From Roseivivax halotolerans (GTDB lineage Bacteria; Pseudomonadota; Alphaproteobacteria; Rhodobacterales; Rhodobacteraceae), in NCBI RefSeq assembly GCF_900115815.1, contig NZ_FOXV01000015.1, positions 16,050-80,049 on the forward strand: a stretch of DNA of 64,000 nucleotides, written 5' to 3'. Within the stretch, counting starts at the first letter, position 1; each line of letters begins with the position of its first letter. Position numbers and translations under genes: made by a program. The notes under the pieces are model-generated. The model saw only the letters and a program-made list of their open reading frames with translations. It ran no database searches and was not told the origin of the DNA. Positions 34,510 through 42,762 of this stretch are shown here, one piece after another.

Positions 34510-35445
34510 TCATGGCAGCGCCTCCAGTGACAGAAGCTCACCGTGCCAGGCATCGAAACCAGCATGCGGTACATTATCGGCCAAGTCCGTGCAGGCGTTG
34601 TAGGCGTAGCTCCGCTCGGGTCGGCAAATTACTTCGGCGCAGTGCCCGGCCACCTCGACCAAGAAGCGCCGGGCTGAAGCGGGGCCTTCTAGTTCGGCGA
34701 TTTGCGCCACTGCGTGGGGGTGCTCTGGTGCGATAGCCCTGAGCGTCAGCACCTCGGCGGTCTGGGCCGCGACATCGAATTGAGCGCTGCCCCGAAAGCA
34801 GGGAACATACGGGCGGTCCTCAGCTTCAGCGGAAAGAAAGTCGGGCGCGTCAGCGGGCGCGACCCGCCCATATTTACGGCGAGACGGCAGGGTTGCGACG
34901 GTGCTTGCAAAACGGCAGCCGCCAAGATGGCTTGCCTCCCAAACGCAAAAATCGCCGCGGCGTGCAGCCTCTGTCGCCAATGCCTTGTAGGTGGCGAATC
35001 CGAACTTTGCGCAGCAGCGGTCATGCTTGCCGTGGGTGCAAACGAGGACTGTACGCGGCTCCATGCTGCGCGGAGAAAACCGCTCCATGACGGACAGCCC
35101 CCGCGGGACGGCATCGACAAAGCCCGGTAAGTCGCCCGTGGCCAGATGAAACGCCAGCCGATCCGGCATAAGCAAGACCGTATGGCGCGCGTCCGGCTCG
35201 CCTTTGCGGTCTATTAGACTGACATTCCAGCCCGCGTCCTGAACCCGATCGATGGCATCGAGCAGATCCTGCGGCATTCCCTCTGCCGCAAATCGACTGT
35301 AGCGCCACGCAGCTTTCGGCCACCGGATCAGGATCTTGCGCTCTGGAAAACCTCCCCTGCCGGCCAAGTCCTCGCCCATGGCACGACTGTGATCGGCGCA
35401 GAAAGTTGCGCCGTGGGTATCCGGAATAATAGCATCCTGGGGCAT
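34510..35445 (-). CDS. Sucrase/ferredoxin-like protein (thioredoxin-fold [2Fe-2S])
   Basis: A 311-residue PF06999-type protein. CTHGKHDRCCAKFG at the centre and HLGGCRFAST about 40 residues on supply the Cys/His set typical of this thioredoxin-like ferredoxin family. An additional FCADHSR is near the N-terminus. No signal peptide is seen, so a cytoplasmic redox role is expected. The gene has an AAGGAGC site and sits between binding-protein genes S1 and S2 on the same strand, so it is probably part of the uptake operon and may help to reduce or handle released iron; that link is inference from position. Confidence 0.82.
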   Translation of the reverse strand: MPQDAIIPDTHGATFCADHSRAMGEDLAGRGGFPERKILIRWPKAAWRYSRFAAEGMPQDLLDAIDRVQDAGWNVSLIDRKGEPDARHTVLLMPDRLAFHLATGDLPGFVDAVPRGLSVMERFSPRSMEPRTVLVCTHGKHDRCCAKFGFATYKALATEAARRGDFCVWEASHLGGCRFASTVATLPSRRKYGRVAPADAPDFLSAEAEDRPYVPCFRGSAQFDVAAQTAEVLTLRAIAPEHPHAVAQIAELEGPASARRFLVEVAGHCAEVICRPERSYAYNACTDLADNVPHAGFDAWHGELLSLEALP

Positions 35446-35491
35446 GACAGGCTCCTTTCAAAAACGCGCGACGCGCAACCTAATGGTTCCA

Positions 35492-36481
35492 TCAGTTGTT
35501 CAGCGGCACGAAATCTCGGGTCGCTATATTCGCCAGAACGATTGCGAGTGTATTTTCGAGCGCGCGGAAGCTGACGCCTCGCATGGTTTCCCGGTCGAGA
35601 AGTAAATGCTGATTGTGGCGGGGTGCATGAAGGATCTCGTCCCAGCCAGGGACCAGGTCGTCCCACTCTGCAAGGCGGGTACTGGGCGGCTGGTCGAATG
35701 CGATATTGTAAGTGCCGACCATAAAGTCTGAGTCGATCTGCGGCAAAATTTCGGGACTCAACTCAGCATTGCCGTCTTTGAGTTGCGCGATCACCGGCGG
35801 TGTGACGAAACCAAGTTCGTCGATCACGTGGCTGAGGGCCGCGTAATCCTTGTAGACCCAGAGCTTTCCGTCGAAAGCCTCGGCCACGGCGACGCTGACT
35901 TCTGACGAATCGCCGATCATGTCCTCGACGACGCGCCGGCCGTCGGCGAGCTGCGTGTTAAATTGCGAGAGGCGGTCCTCGTACTCCTCCAGCACACCGC
36001 CGGCATCTGCGATCTTCTCGAACCGCTGCAAAAGGGGATTGCTCCAAATCCCAATCACCACAGTGGGCGCGATAATCGAGAGCTGGTCATAGATGTCAGT
36101 CTGCCAATCGGGTATCAGAATGAGATCAGGGTCGGCCCCTGCAATCGCCTCGAGATCAGGATTGTTCGGATCACCAACCCAAGTCAGGTCAGAGTCGGAG
36201 AACGTCAGCCCGAAGATATCGTAGGCGCCGCGTGGGTACGGCAGACCGTCGTTCTTGGAGCCGTCCACTCGGCCCGAAGAGCCGACAAGATTCGCACCCA
36301 GCTCCCAAAGCGGCGCCGTGAACTGTTCGCCGCGCAGGGACACAATGCGCTCCGGGGTTTCGGGGATGCAGGTCTGGCCATGGTCATGAACGAAAAGGCG
36401 TTGGCCTTCGGCGCAATCCTGGGCAACTGCAGATGACCCCATGGCGGCGGCAAAAAAGGCAAAGACGATCGCGTTTTTCAA
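35492..36481 (-). CDS. Fe-siderophore-type periplasmic binding protein (array member S1, TTG start)
   Basis: A 329-residue PF01497 protein of subgroup A3. Read from the TTG at 36481 it begins with a regular signal peptide (KNAIVFAFFAAAMGSSAVAQ) and has GAGGAC about ten bases upstream. A start at the GTG at 36523 would put 14 extra residues before the signal peptide. The mature start is DCAEGQRLFVHDHGQTCIPETPERIVSLRGEQ. PGWDEILHAPRHNQHLLLDRE occupies the site of the C-lobe Cys pair, with both Cys lost. It follows the porin gene after 80 bases. Confidence 0.82.
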   Translation of the reverse strand: MKNAIVFAFFAAAMGSSAVAQDCAEGQRLFVHDHGQTCIPETPERIVSLRGEQFTAPLWELGANLVGSSGRVDGSKNDGLPYPRGAYDIFGLTFSDSDLTWVGDPNNPDLEAIAGADPDLILIPDWQTDIYDQLSIIAPTVVIGIWSNPLLQRFEKIADAGGVLEEYEDRLSQFNTQLADGRRVVEDMIGDSSEVSVAVAEAFDGKLWVYKDYAALSHVIDELGFVTPPVIAQLKDGNAELSPEILPQIDSDFMVGTYNIAFDQPPSTRLAEWDDLVPGWDEILHAPRHNQHLLLDRETMRGVSFRALENTLAIVLANIATRDFVPLNN

Positions 36482-36561
36482 TGCAGCATGTCCTCTTTTT
36501 TGGGCGATGACCGGAGTGGTCACCGAAGAGGACCGGACCGCTCTCGCGGCCCGGTCCTTCG

Positions 36562-37680
36562 TTAGAAACTGACCGAGAACCCGGCGCCGATCAGCGTGTC
36601 ATCGCCCGACGGCGCCGACAGTCGTGACGCCCCGATATCGAGAGTCAGGCGGTCCGGAATGACGGCGTACTCTGCCGAGAGACCGTAGGTTGTTTGATGC
36701 TCAGTCGAAAAATCTGCCGTCGAGAAGTCGGCCACTTGGGCGCGGGTAACCCCGCCGCCGATCAGCAGACGGTCGGTTGCCTGCCAATCGAGCCCGAGTG
36801 CGAGACCAAATTGCGTCGTGTCTGTTCCCTCATAGAACTGGGCCGATCCGGACGCGCTGTAGATCAGATCACCAATCCCATAGGTCGCCCCTGCCTGGAC
36901 GACAGTTGCATGCGCGCCGCCATGATCTGGCGTCCCAAAGTAGTCGGTGACGCGCTCGAACCCGATTGTGTATTCGAGGCTGTTGCCGCTGACGTCGCCG
37001 GCATAGGCGAGCGCCAGGCTGAATGTCCGACTGGGATCACCCGCCGATAGATCCTCATCGGGCGGGTTGGACAGGCTTGCATAGACCGTGTAGCCGTTGA
37101 AGTCGGGCGTATTGTAGAGGAGCGTGGATTGGAACCCGAAGCTCTCACAGCTTCCGAAATTCGTCAGGTCGTCGGCAGCGAAGTTCGTGGTACCGCCTGG
37201 TGCCGTTATGCAGCTGAAGCCAACGGCGCTGTCGATGTCTCCGTAGGCCAAACGCCCGATTGCGTCCGACTCGATGAATAAAGCGTAGGCGTCACGGAAG
37301 AATTCTTCGGTTTCGCGGAGATAGGTACTCTCATATTCCGCACCGAACGACAGGCCGCCCGGTGTGGTAATTGTGAGCGAGCTGAAAGTATACGGGTCAT
37401 CAGCTCCAAACTCCTTTTCGTCATTGGAACTCGTATAAAGCTCAGGTGCCAAATACGCCTCGACACTCCAGCCACTATCGGCAGTCGTCGTCAACGTGAA
37501 CTCCGGGTAGAGACCCACGTAGCTGTCACTCCCGTTCATATCGCTTTCGGCGATGTACCCATCTGCACTGAAACCGAAGCTCAGCTCGGTATCGGCACAC
37601 GCTTGCGCTGCAATCATTGACGCCGAACAGGCGAGAAACCCGGCCATACCACCGCGCGCGAATCTAATTTGCCTTCCCAT
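36562..37680 (-). CDS. Outer-membrane porin
   Basis: A 372-residue beta-barrel protein. A signal peptide (cut near AQACA) is followed by alternating short amphipathic strands with many Gly/Asp/Ser turns, and the C-terminal residue is Phe (GAGFSVSF), the signature of BAM-inserted barrels. It resembles alphaproteobacterial porins of the Porin_4 type. As first gene before thirteen binding proteins it may be the outer-membrane entry route, replacing the TonB-dependent receptor usual in siderophore loci. Plug-domain and TonB-box features are not present. Confidence 0.8.
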   Translation of the reverse strand: MGRQIRFARGGMAGFLACSASMIAAQACADTELSFGFSADGYIAESDMNGSDSYVGLYPEFTLTTTADSGWSVEAYLAPELYTSSNDEKEFGADDPYTFSSLTITTPGGLSFGAEYESTYLRETEEFFRDAYALFIESDAIGRLAYGDIDSAVGFSCITAPGGTTNFAADDLTNFGSCESFGFQSTLLYNTPDFNGYTVYASLSNPPDEDLSAGDPSRTFSLALAYAGDVSGNSLEYTIGFERVTDYFGTPDHGGAHATVVQAGATYGIGDLIYSASGSAQFYEGTDTTQFGLALGLDWQATDRLLIGGGVTRAQVADFSTADFSTEHQTTYGLSAEYAVIPDRLTLDIGASRLSAPSGDDTLIGAGFSVSF

Positions 37681-37749
37681 GTATCCCTCATCACCAGTCT
37701 TTTTTGGGTTTCAAAGCTGGCTGGCGATGGGGCTGGCGCGCCTTCGAAC

Positions 37750-37782
37750 GAATCTTGACTAAAATAGTCGGAAACAAGATTC
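37750..37782. promoter_or_regulatory. Nested palindrome upstream of the porin/binding-protein operon
   Basis: GAATCTTG (37750-37757) and its complement CAAGATTC (37775-37782) enclose a second inverted repeat, GACTA-aaa-TAGTC (37757-37769). The site lies 70 bases before the porin start and 39 bases after the permease stop. It could be an operator, possibly for an iron regulator, or a terminator of the permease operon. It does not match the classical Fur or Irr consensus closely. Confidence 0.45.
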
Positions 37783-37820
37783 AAGGTAATAAACGTAAAA
37801 GATGTCCGCACAGGAGATCT

Positions 37821-38873
37821 TTAAAGTTGTGTTCTCGTTTGGCTGCGCAGCAGAACCATCACAAAGACCGGCACCCCGACGAGCGCCGTGACGATCCCGG
37901 CTGGGATCTGAACGGGTGCGAACAGCGCGCGTCCGATCAGGTCCGCACCTGAGACCATCACCGCGCCCACAAGCCCCGTCAGAACAAGTTGGAGTCCCAG
38001 GCCAGTGTGAACCAGCCGTCGCGCCAGGTGCGGGGCGATCAAACCGACAAAACCAAGCGGGCCGACGGCCGACACTGCAATGGCCGCCAAAGCCACGGCG
38101 AGGGTGATCAGAATGATCCGTGCCGGGCGCACGGCCACGCCGAGCCCGGTCGCCATGTCCGGCCCGAAGCGAAGTGCGCGCATCGGTCCCACCGCCCAAA
38201 TCACAGCCGGAACGAGTAACACGGTCAGAAGCGACAGCATTCGGACCTCGCCCCAGCCCGCCGCATGTATGCTGCCGGCCAGCCAACCAAGAGCCGACAA
38301 AGCCTGATCGACTTGCCCATAGGTCAGCATGGCCGAAGTGATCGCTGAAATAAAGGCGGCGATGCCGATGCCGGTCAGGATAAAGCGCATGGTCGCGCCC
38401 CCTGCCCGCTTCATGGCGATCCATTGAATGATCGCCGCGACGACAAGTGCGCCACCGAATGCATACAACGGTCGCAAAGGACCGTCCGCACCTGGAAAGG
38501 CGACGATGATTGCGACGACAGCCAACGATGCCCCCTGGCTGACGCCAACGAGCGAGGGGTCAGCCAAGGGATTGAGCGTAACATTCTGCAGGATCGCTCC
38601 TGACAGACCAAGAAGCGCACCGACAAGAAGCGCAGCCAGAAGACGTGGAAACCGAAACTGCCAGACAACAGTGGAAGCTGTCTCTTCCGGCGGCACACCC
38701 GTCAATGTGGCCCAGACACCTGGCAAATCGAGCGGATAGCTTCCAGACATCAAACTGATCGCAACGATCCCGAGGATGACCGCCGACAATCCTGACACGG
38801 CCAGAAGACCCTTGATCGGAACTGCCAGCGCTATTCGCTCGCCCGCGCTTCGCAGGATCAATGCGTCATTCAT
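37821..38873 (-). CDS. FecCD-type ABC permease 2
   Basis: A 350-residue permease of the FecCD/BtuC class with about ten membrane helices. RFPRLLAALLVGALLGLSGAILQNVTLNPLADPSLVGVSQGA is the conserved family segment (given here in outline), and VGPLGFVGLIAPHLAR is the loop contacting the ATPase. The ATG at 38873 overlaps the stop of permease 1 by four bases; the longer frame to 39461 is a shadow of that gene. With permease 1 it forms the heterodimeric channel served by the binding-protein array. Confidence 0.93.
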   Translation of the reverse strand: MNDALILRSAGERIALAVPIKGLLAVSGLSAVILGIVAISLMSGSYPLDLPGVWATLTGVPPEETASTVVWQFRFPRLLAALLVGALLGLSGAILQNVTLNPLADPSLVGVSQGASLAVVAIIVAFPGADGPLRPLYAFGGALVVAAIIQWIAMKRAGGATMRFILTGIGIAAFISAITSAMLTYGQVDQALSALGWLAGSIHAAGWGEVRMLSLLTVLLVPAVIWAVGPMRALRFGPDMATGLGVAVRPARIILITLAVALAAIAVSAVGPLGFVGLIAPHLARRLVHTGLGLQLVLTGLVGAVMVSGADLIGRALFAPVQIPAGIVTALVGVPVFVMVLLRSQTRTQL

Positions 38874-39859
38874 AGCCGCGTCCTCACCAACCAGATAAAG
38901 AAAGGCGCGCCGAGAAGCGCGGTTACGATGCCTGTCGAAACCTCGACCGGCGCAAGCACCAACCGCGCCGCGATATCGACCAGCAGCAGATAGGCTGCAC
39001 CGATGCCGGCCGAATACGGCACGACGAGCCGGTAGTCCGACCCGACGAGCAGTCGTGCGACGTGCGGGATGACGAGCCCGACAAATCCAAGCGGCCCCGC
39101 AACGGCGACCGACGCAGCCGTCAACACAACCACGCAGATGAGAACAATAATCTTCAGTCGCGCGATATCGACGCCGAGGCCAATCGCCGTTTCTTCGCCC
39201 ATGGCGAGCGCGGTGACCTGACGCGCGACCGCGAATGAGATCAACAGTCCAGCGGCAAACCATGGCAAGCACCACAAAAAGACGTCCATCTGGCGACCGG
39301 CCAAGGTGCCGGTCAGCCAGACGCGCAGGCTCTCGAAAGTCTGCTCGTCCATGAGCTGCATCAGGGTGATGAGGGCGCCGAGAAAAGCGGTCACCGCGGC
39401 GCCGGAGAGAATTAGCGACAACGGTGTTGCCCCACCAGGCACCCGCGCCGCGATAGTCCAAACCATAACCGCGCCCCCGAGCGCTCCCAACGCTGCAACA
39501 GCCGGGATCCAGCCAGGCGCCGCGAGGCCGAAGAACCCGATCGCGGCCACGACAGCAAATGATGCCCCAGCCAGCAATCCCAGAAGGCCCGGCTCGGCCA
39601 GGGGGTTTCGGGTCACGCCCTGCATCAGAGCTCCGGCAACTGAGAGCGATGCACCCACGCTGATCGCGAAGATTGCGCGCGGCAGGCGTAAATTACGGAT
39701 CACGACATGATCGAACTCGGTCTGGTCGAAGGCCCAGAACGATTGCGCGACGGTCAATAAAGGGATCGCCTTGGCGCCGACAGCGATATGCCACAGGAAT
39801 AGCAGGAGGATGCCGCCGATCACGACCGGTGGTCCCAGGTAGAGTGCGCGCGACATCAT
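38870..39859 (-). CDS. FecCD-type ABC permease 1
   Basis: About 329 residues, FecCD/BtuC class with about ten membrane helices. LPRAIFAISVGASLSVAGALMQ and NPLAEPGLLGLLAGASF form the conserved N-half motif, and VAGPLGFVGLVIPHVARLL the ATPase-contact loop. The ATG at 39859 overlaps the ATPase stop (ATGA); another ATG follows directly. Both overlaps show that ATPase and the two permeases are translated together. Confidence 0.93.
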   Translation of the reverse strand: MMSRALYLGPPVVIGGILLLFLWHIAVGAKAIPLLTVAQSFWAFDQTEFDHVVIRNLRLPRAIFAISVGASLSVAGALMQGVTRNPLAEPGLLGLLAGASFAVVAAIGFFGLAAPGWIPAVAALGALGGAVMVWTIAARVPGGATPLSLILSGAAVTAFLGALITLMQLMDEQTFESLRVWLTGTLAGRQMDVFLWCLPWFAAGLLISFAVARQVTALAMGEETAIGLGVDIARLKIIVLICVVVLTAASVAVAGPLGFVGLVIPHVARLLVGSDYRLVVPYSAGIGAAYLLLVDIAARLVLAPVEVSTGIVTALLGAPFFIWLVRTRL

Positions 39860-40719
39860 TCCGCCGCGCGCGCCTGAATTCGGGTTCGAGGGATGCACAC
39901 GGGCCGACCGGTCTCGGGGTCCGCGATCACCTGCGCATCTAAATCAAAGACATGGCTCAGGTTGTCTCCCGACACCGTCTCGCCCGGTAGTCCCTCCTGG
40001 ACGATGCAGCCGTCCCGCATCATCACGATACGGTCCGCATAGGCGGCGGCCATATTCAATTCATGCAAGACTACGACCAGTGTCCGCCCTTTCTCGCGCG
40101 CGATCCGGTAGAGCAGCGACATGATATCGACCTGGACACGCAAATCGAGAAACGTCGTCGGCTCGTCGAGCAGGATCACCTCGGTGTCCTGTGCCAACAC
40201 CATCGCTATCCAGCACCGCTGGCGCTGACCACCGGAAAGCGATGCTACAGGCCGGTCGGCCAGCTCGGCAACGTCGGTTAATGCCATTGCCTCATCGACG
40301 GCATCAGCATCCTTGCGTGTCCATTGTCGCAAAAGCGACTGATGCGGAAAGCGTCCTTGCGCCACCAGCTCGCGCACTGACAAGCCCTCGGGCGCGATCG
40401 GTCCTTGCGGCAGAAGTGCCATCTTCTGTGCAATCTGGCGCGTGGGCACATCGGCCAACGGCGCTCCAAACAGTTCAATCCGACCAGATCCGGGTTTGAG
40501 GATCCGTGCAAGAACCTTGAGCAAGGTAGACTTGCCACAACCGTTCGGTCCGACCAGCGCAGTTATCCCTCCGTCCAGAGCGCAGAAATCCACGTCGTGC
40601 AGGATGCGTTCCGTGCTGTATCCCGCGCAGATGCCGGCGCAACGAATAGCCGATCCTGGCCCTCTAACCGACCCGTCGCGCGTCACGGCAGGATCCGCAG
40701 ATTCTTCCATGTGAGGCAT
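39856..40719 (-). CDS. FecE-type siderophore ABC transporter ATPase
   Basis: About 287 residues. Walker A GPNGCGKST, signature LSGGQRQRCWIAMVLAQD, Walker B VILLDEPTTFLD and the H-loop VVVLHELN are complete, so the protein should be active. It is first in the transporter operon. The frame opens at 40734, but GAGGAAAGG favours ATG 40719 or 40710. The N-terminal 20 residues are poorly conserved in the family. It is the only ATPase of this class in the window, so it probably drives transport for all thirteen binding proteins. Confidence 0.92.
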   Translation of the reverse strand: MPHMEESADPAVTRDGSVRGPGSAIRCAGICAGYSTERILHDVDFCALDGGITALVGPNGCGKSTLLKVLARILKPGSGRIELFGAPLADVPTRQIAQKMALLPQGPIAPEGLSVRELVAQGRFPHQSLLRQWTRKDADAVDEAMALTDVAELADRPVASLSGGQRQRCWIAMVLAQDTEVILLDEPTTFLDLRVQVDIMSLLYRIAREKGRTLVVVLHELNMAAAYADRIVMMRDGCIVQEGLPGETVSGDNLSHVFDLDAQVIADPETGRPVCIPRTRIQARAAE

Positions 40720-40963
40720 CCTTTCCTCGCCCATACTCGGAAAGGCATACTATTTTTGTCGGCTTTTGCAAGGTGCCATAATTCCATGTGACACTCTCAC
40801 CCTATGCGCTCACTTAGCGGCCTAATGGTCGCACAGCCCGCGACAGGCTGGCGACTAACTTGGGATGGTAGCATAACGGCCCTGTGCAGGTCGAAGTGTC
40901 TGGACAAAGGAATTTTTTGACCATTCGTCGCAATGCGCACGAGCGGCCGGGAGGAGGCTAAAA
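40720..40963 (-). promoter_or_regulatory. Upstream region of the siderophore transporter operon
   Basis: About 230 bases between the transporter ATPase and the DUF1284 gene's end. It must hold the promoter of the ATPase-permease operon. An AT-rich stretch (about 40745-40760) is the only promoter-like part; no Fur, Irr or RirA-type operator can be called with confidence, and no gene is seen. Confidence 0.35.
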
Positions 40964-41392
40964 TCAGTCTTTGCCATGAAGGCAAGTGCCAGCATACCGT
41001 GCAGCGGCGACGTCGCTGCATAAGGAGGCCCATGCGCAACCTTCGCAAGCCGACCTCAAGCGCATGTCGGCAAACGCGCTGCGCAGATACTGAATCGATG
41101 CGTCGTCCAGCGAAAGCCGCGCCCCCGACCTAACTGTGATCTGCAGCACCTTCCCGATGTCGTCCGACGCGGCCCGGTCCCGCGCAATCACGCTGTCACG
41201 GCGGCAATGCGCGTCTTCTTCATGGAGCAGGGGCGCGCAGATATCGTCGGGACCATCGACGATCTCGATCTCTTCCCCCGCGGATACGCGCTCGATGATC
41301 GCTGCCATGTTGGCCGTGAAGGCAGGGGAATATCCCCTACCAACATGGGTTAGAATGCATAGAAGATGGTGGGGCCGAAGCAGCACCGTCAT
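40964..41392 (-). CDS. DUF1284 protein, Cys-rich
   Basis: A 142-residue protein (VLLRPHHLLCILTHVGRGYSPAF at the start) with Cys residues in DICAPLL, DAHCRR, CEGCAWASLC and CLHGKD, typical of DUF1284 and suggestive of an iron-sulphur or metal site. Its ATG overlaps the bioY stop by four bases, so it is translated with bioY; this pair recurs in alphaproteobacteria. A role in biotin metabolism or uptake is inferred from the pairing. The longer frame to 41779 is a shadow. Confidence 0.82.
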   Translation of the reverse strand: MTVLLRPHHLLCILTHVGRGYSPAFTANMAAIIERVSAGEEIEIVDGPDDICAPLLHEEDAHCRRDSVIARDRAASDDIGKVLQITVRSGARLSLDDASIQYLRSAFADMRLRSACEGCAWASLCSDVAAARYAGTCLHGKD

Positions 41393-41976
41393 GCGTCGGT
41401 ATGCTTCATCCTGCCGTGGATCAGCTTGAGCACCATCGCGCCGAGCGCAGACTTCAGAACGGCACCGAGGAGGAACGGCACGACACCGGCCATGATAGCC
41501 TGCTCGGGGCCAATGAGCACCGCCAGCCACGTTGCGCCCAAGGCAAGGCAGGCTGCATTGCTGACGAGCATGCCGACGAAGGCCAGTCCGACGCGCTTCC
41601 CATTCCAGCCGCGTTCGGCCAGCCAACCCACGATCATGCCTGCAACAGGGAATGCGAAAAGGTACCCGCCCGTCGGCCCTATGAAGTGCTGCGCACCCGA
41701 AGCGCCCCCGGCCAGAACGGGCAGACCCAGAGCCCCCTCGACAAGCCAGGCCGTGATCGTGATGCCGCCGAGCCGCCACCCGTAGAGCGCGCCGATCAGG
41801 GCCACCGCAAAGGTCTGCAATGTTACGGGAACAGGCACCATCGGAACCTCGACATAGGACGAAAGCGCCAGGAACACGGTTCCCAAGACCACCGCGCCAA
41901 ACTTCCAGGCGAGTGAGCGATTGCGAATGTCTAACGAGGTGCGTGCAGCACCGGCTGGCGTGGCGGCTGAGGTCAT
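41389..41976 (-). CDS. bioY: Biotin transporter S component BioY
   Basis: A 195-residue membrane protein with about six helices. VPVTLQTFAVALIGALYGWRLGG and the GPTGGYLFAFPVAGMIVGW segment are hallmarks of BioY. It binds biotin as the substrate-specific part of an ECF-type transporter, or acts alone; no bioM/bioN genes are near. A BioR-like site lies 22 bases upstream of its start and indicates repression by the product of the neighbouring GntR gene. Confidence 0.92.
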   Translation of the reverse strand: MTSAATPAGAARTSLDIRNRSLAWKFGAVVLGTVFLALSSYVEVPMVPVPVTLQTFAVALIGALYGWRLGGITITAWLVEGALGLPVLAGGASGAQHFIGPTGGYLFAFPVAGMIVGWLAERGWNGKRVGLAFVGMLVSNAACLALGATWLAVLIGPEQAIMAGVVPFLLGAVLKSALGAMVLKLIHGRMKHTDA

Positions 41977-41998
41977 CGTGCGATCATCCTTTTCAAAA

Positions 41999-42008
41999 TT
42001 ATAGATAG
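41999..42008. promoter_or_regulatory. BioR-like operator before bioY
   Basis: TTATAGATAG matches the reported BioR box TTATMKATAA at nine of ten positions. It is placed just upstream of bioY, between it and the GntR-family gene. Confidence 0.6.
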
Positions 42009-42135
42009 AATCTCTATCCGATATCTAACTTTTGTCGGGAACGTGGATGCATCGCAAGGGACGCCGTAAAATCGAGCGATCCAGAAGTCTGCCAAAGGCA
42101 TGGCCGAGTTAACGCTCCCTGCCGAAAGGCCTGCT

Positions 42136-42756
42136 CTAGCGCGCCTTCGAGCCCATCCATGTCACGTGCCGCGCCAGAATCGAGGCGGCAAGGTCCACAT
42201 TTCTGGCCCGCAGGGCAACAAGGATCGCGCGATGATCGCGGTCAGTCGGAATTTCCCATTCCGCGCTCCACCCAGAGAACAGGAAACGCGCACTCACTAC
42301 GTGCAGATCATCGATCGAACGCATTAGGCGGGGCATCCCGCAGGGTGTCAGTATGGTACGATGAAACTTACGGTTCTCCGCCTCCCAGCCATATACATCG
42401 CCGGCGCGATCGCCTGCACGGGTGGCTTCCTCTGCTTCATCCAAGATGGAAGCCGTGAGGTGCGGCGCGGCGTTGCGAAGCGCTAGCACTTCGAGCGCCC
42501 CGCGCATCTGTGCGACCTCTCGAATCTCGTCGAACCCGAAAGCCGCAACCCGAACTCCGCGGCGAGGTTCGCTCTCGACAAGCCCCTGAGACTCAAGCCG
42601 ACGGAAGGCTTCTCGCACTGGTACGTGGCTGACGCCGAACTCCTGAGCAATGTGATCCTGCCGCAGACGCTCTCCCGCGGCGATCTGTCCGGACACGATA
42701 CGGCGGGAAAGCTCGCGATTAATCCGCGCGGCGTGGGAATCTGCTTTAGCAACCAT
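42136..42756 (-). CDS. bioR: GntR/FCD-family regulator, probable biotin repressor BioR
   Basis: A 206-residue GntR protein. The winged helix at residues about 10-75 includes GERLRQDHIAQEFGVSHVPVREAFRRLESQG, and an FCD C-domain includes EAENRKFH and ILARH with metal-binding type His/Asp residues. Its own upstream region has a perfect BioR box (42763-42772), and bioY downstream has another, which supports the BioR assignment over other GntR/FCD regulators. Autorepression is likely. Confidence 0.8.
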   Translation of the reverse strand: MVAKADSHAARINRELSRRIVSGQIAAGERLRQDHIAQEFGVSHVPVREAFRRLESQGLVESEPRRGVRVAAFGFDEIREVAQMRGALEVLALRNAAPHLTASILDEAEEATRAGDRAGDVYGWEAENRKFHRTILTPCGMPRLMRSIDDLHVVSARFLFSGWSAEWEIPTDRDHRAILVALRARNVDLAASILARHVTWMGSKAR

Positions 42757-42762
42757 GATAGA

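Noticed and set aside
22183..36436. Long open frames on the plus strand opposite the binding-protein genes (for example 23044-24075 and 30250-31818)
   Set aside because: They mirror the conserved minus-strand genes, have no ribosome sites, no recognisable family and no signal peptides; high-GC codon use opens the antisense frame.
36562..37680. TonB-dependent receptor
   Set aside because: The protein is too short (372 residues) and has no plug domain or TonB box; it fits a porin.
37821..39461. A 546-residue reading of the permease 2 gene
   Set aside because: The first 196 codons are an out-of-frame shadow of permease 1; the real start at 38873 overlaps its stop by four bases.
40964..41779. 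A 271-residue reading of the DUF1284 gene
   Set aside because: The first 129 codons are an out-of-frame shadow of bioY; the ATG at 41392 overlaps the bioY stop and starts the conserved DUF1284 sequence.
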